Source: Bacteroidota bacterium (lineage in GTDB: Bacteria > Bacteroidota > Bacteroidia > Flavobacteriales_D > Crocinitomicaceae). From it: a stretch of 64,000 nt of DNA. The stretch spans positions 81,366-145,365 of the forward strand of contig SBGX01000018.1 in NCBI GenBank assembly GCA_006226425.1, read 5' to 3'. The number at the start of each line of letters is the position of its first letter. Within the stretch, counting starts at the first letter, position 1. A program made the translations under genes and the position numbers. Under the pieces are notes generated by a model. The model saw nothing but the letters and a program-made list of their open reading frames with translations, did not search any database and was not told where the DNA came from. Below are positions 63,944 through 64,000 of the stretch, in pieces.

Positions 63944-64000
63944 ATAAACTTAGATGTGTCTTAATAATGACTATTTCTACCTTATTAACATTATAATGTT

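Noticed and set aside
1..64000. CRISPR arrays, insertion sequences, prophage genes and rRNA genes
   Set aside because: No spaced repeat arrays, transposase-like ORFs, phage structural genes or rRNA segments were seen on either strand.

Overview
The window looks like a chromosomal segment of a Bacteroidota bacterium, most likely order Flavobacteriales. The evidence is several -7 promoter boxes of the Bacteroidota type (TAnnTTTG), two proteins with type IX secretion (T9SS) sorting tails, a PorZ-like protein next to recO, paired LytTR regulators with TPR sensor kinases, a menaquinone-type MenB, and a flavobacterial-style cytochrome oxidase block (cyoE, two cox3-like genes, cox4, two SCO-like genes, DUF420). 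The genus cannot be fixed from sequence alone. No rRNA, insertion sequence, prophage, CRISPR array or integration site was seen. Most of the window is housekeeping sequence, and no obvious defence or biosynthetic island is present.

Layout. 1-2.1 kb: arsenic operon (arsR, thioredoxin-type arsC, acr3). 2.1-4.8 kb: ChaN-like protein, a cold-shock unit with a long folded leader, a small basic protein and Csp, then a methyltransferase. 4.9-10.6 kb (-): a 1909-residue secreted multidomain protein with an intact serine-protease triad. 10.9 kb (-): tRNA-Arg(UCG) with an unusual covarying tertiary pair. 11.1-14.2 kb: porZ-like gene and recO. 14.2-16 kb (-): solute-binding lipoprotein. 16-21.3 kb (-): cytochrome oxidase assembly and subunit operon. 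21.3-21.7 kb: a non-coding stretch with a terminator and a long-range inverted repeat. 21.7-24.7 kb (-): LytTR regulator and kinase. 24.8-34.5 kb: leuS, menB, mscS, an SDR reductase, DUF1573, a TPR lipoprotein, def and a DUF255 protein. 34.6-51.2 kb: the division and cell-wall (dcw) cluster mraZ-rsmH-ftsL-ftsI-murE-mraY-murD-orf-ftsW-murG-murC-ftsQ-ftsA-ftsZ-yqeY, with many overlapping or touching genes, preceded by MraZ-like boxes in both orientations and closed by a terminator. 51.2-53.4 kb (-): ferredoxin, FAD oxidoreductase, comF. 53.8-57.3 kb: class Ia ribonucleotide reductase (nrdB-nrdA). 57.4-60.5 kb: unrecognised exported proteins. 60.6-63.5 kb (-): a second kinase/LytTR pair and a DUF1059 protein. 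The right edge holds a 57-codon ORF.

How the genes fit together. The dcw cluster makes lipid II from UDP-MurNAc (MurC, MurD, MurE, MraY, MurG; murF is not in the window) and builds the divisome (FtsL, FtsI, FtsW, FtsQ, FtsA, FtsZ), probably with MraZ controlling its own operon. The oxidase block makes haem O, delivers copper and supplies subunits III and IV; subunits I and II must lie elsewhere. The arsenic genes form a full arsenate-reduction and arsenite-export module.

The observations most worth checking are the U19-A56 tertiary covariation in tRNA-Arg, the perfect 15-bp inverted duplicate of the MraZ-like site, the unrecognised gene inside the dcw cluster, the folded leader of the cold-shock unit, large soluble insertions at the same place in two Cox3-like proteins, and a SCO-like paralogue in which the copper-binding His is replaced by Gly.
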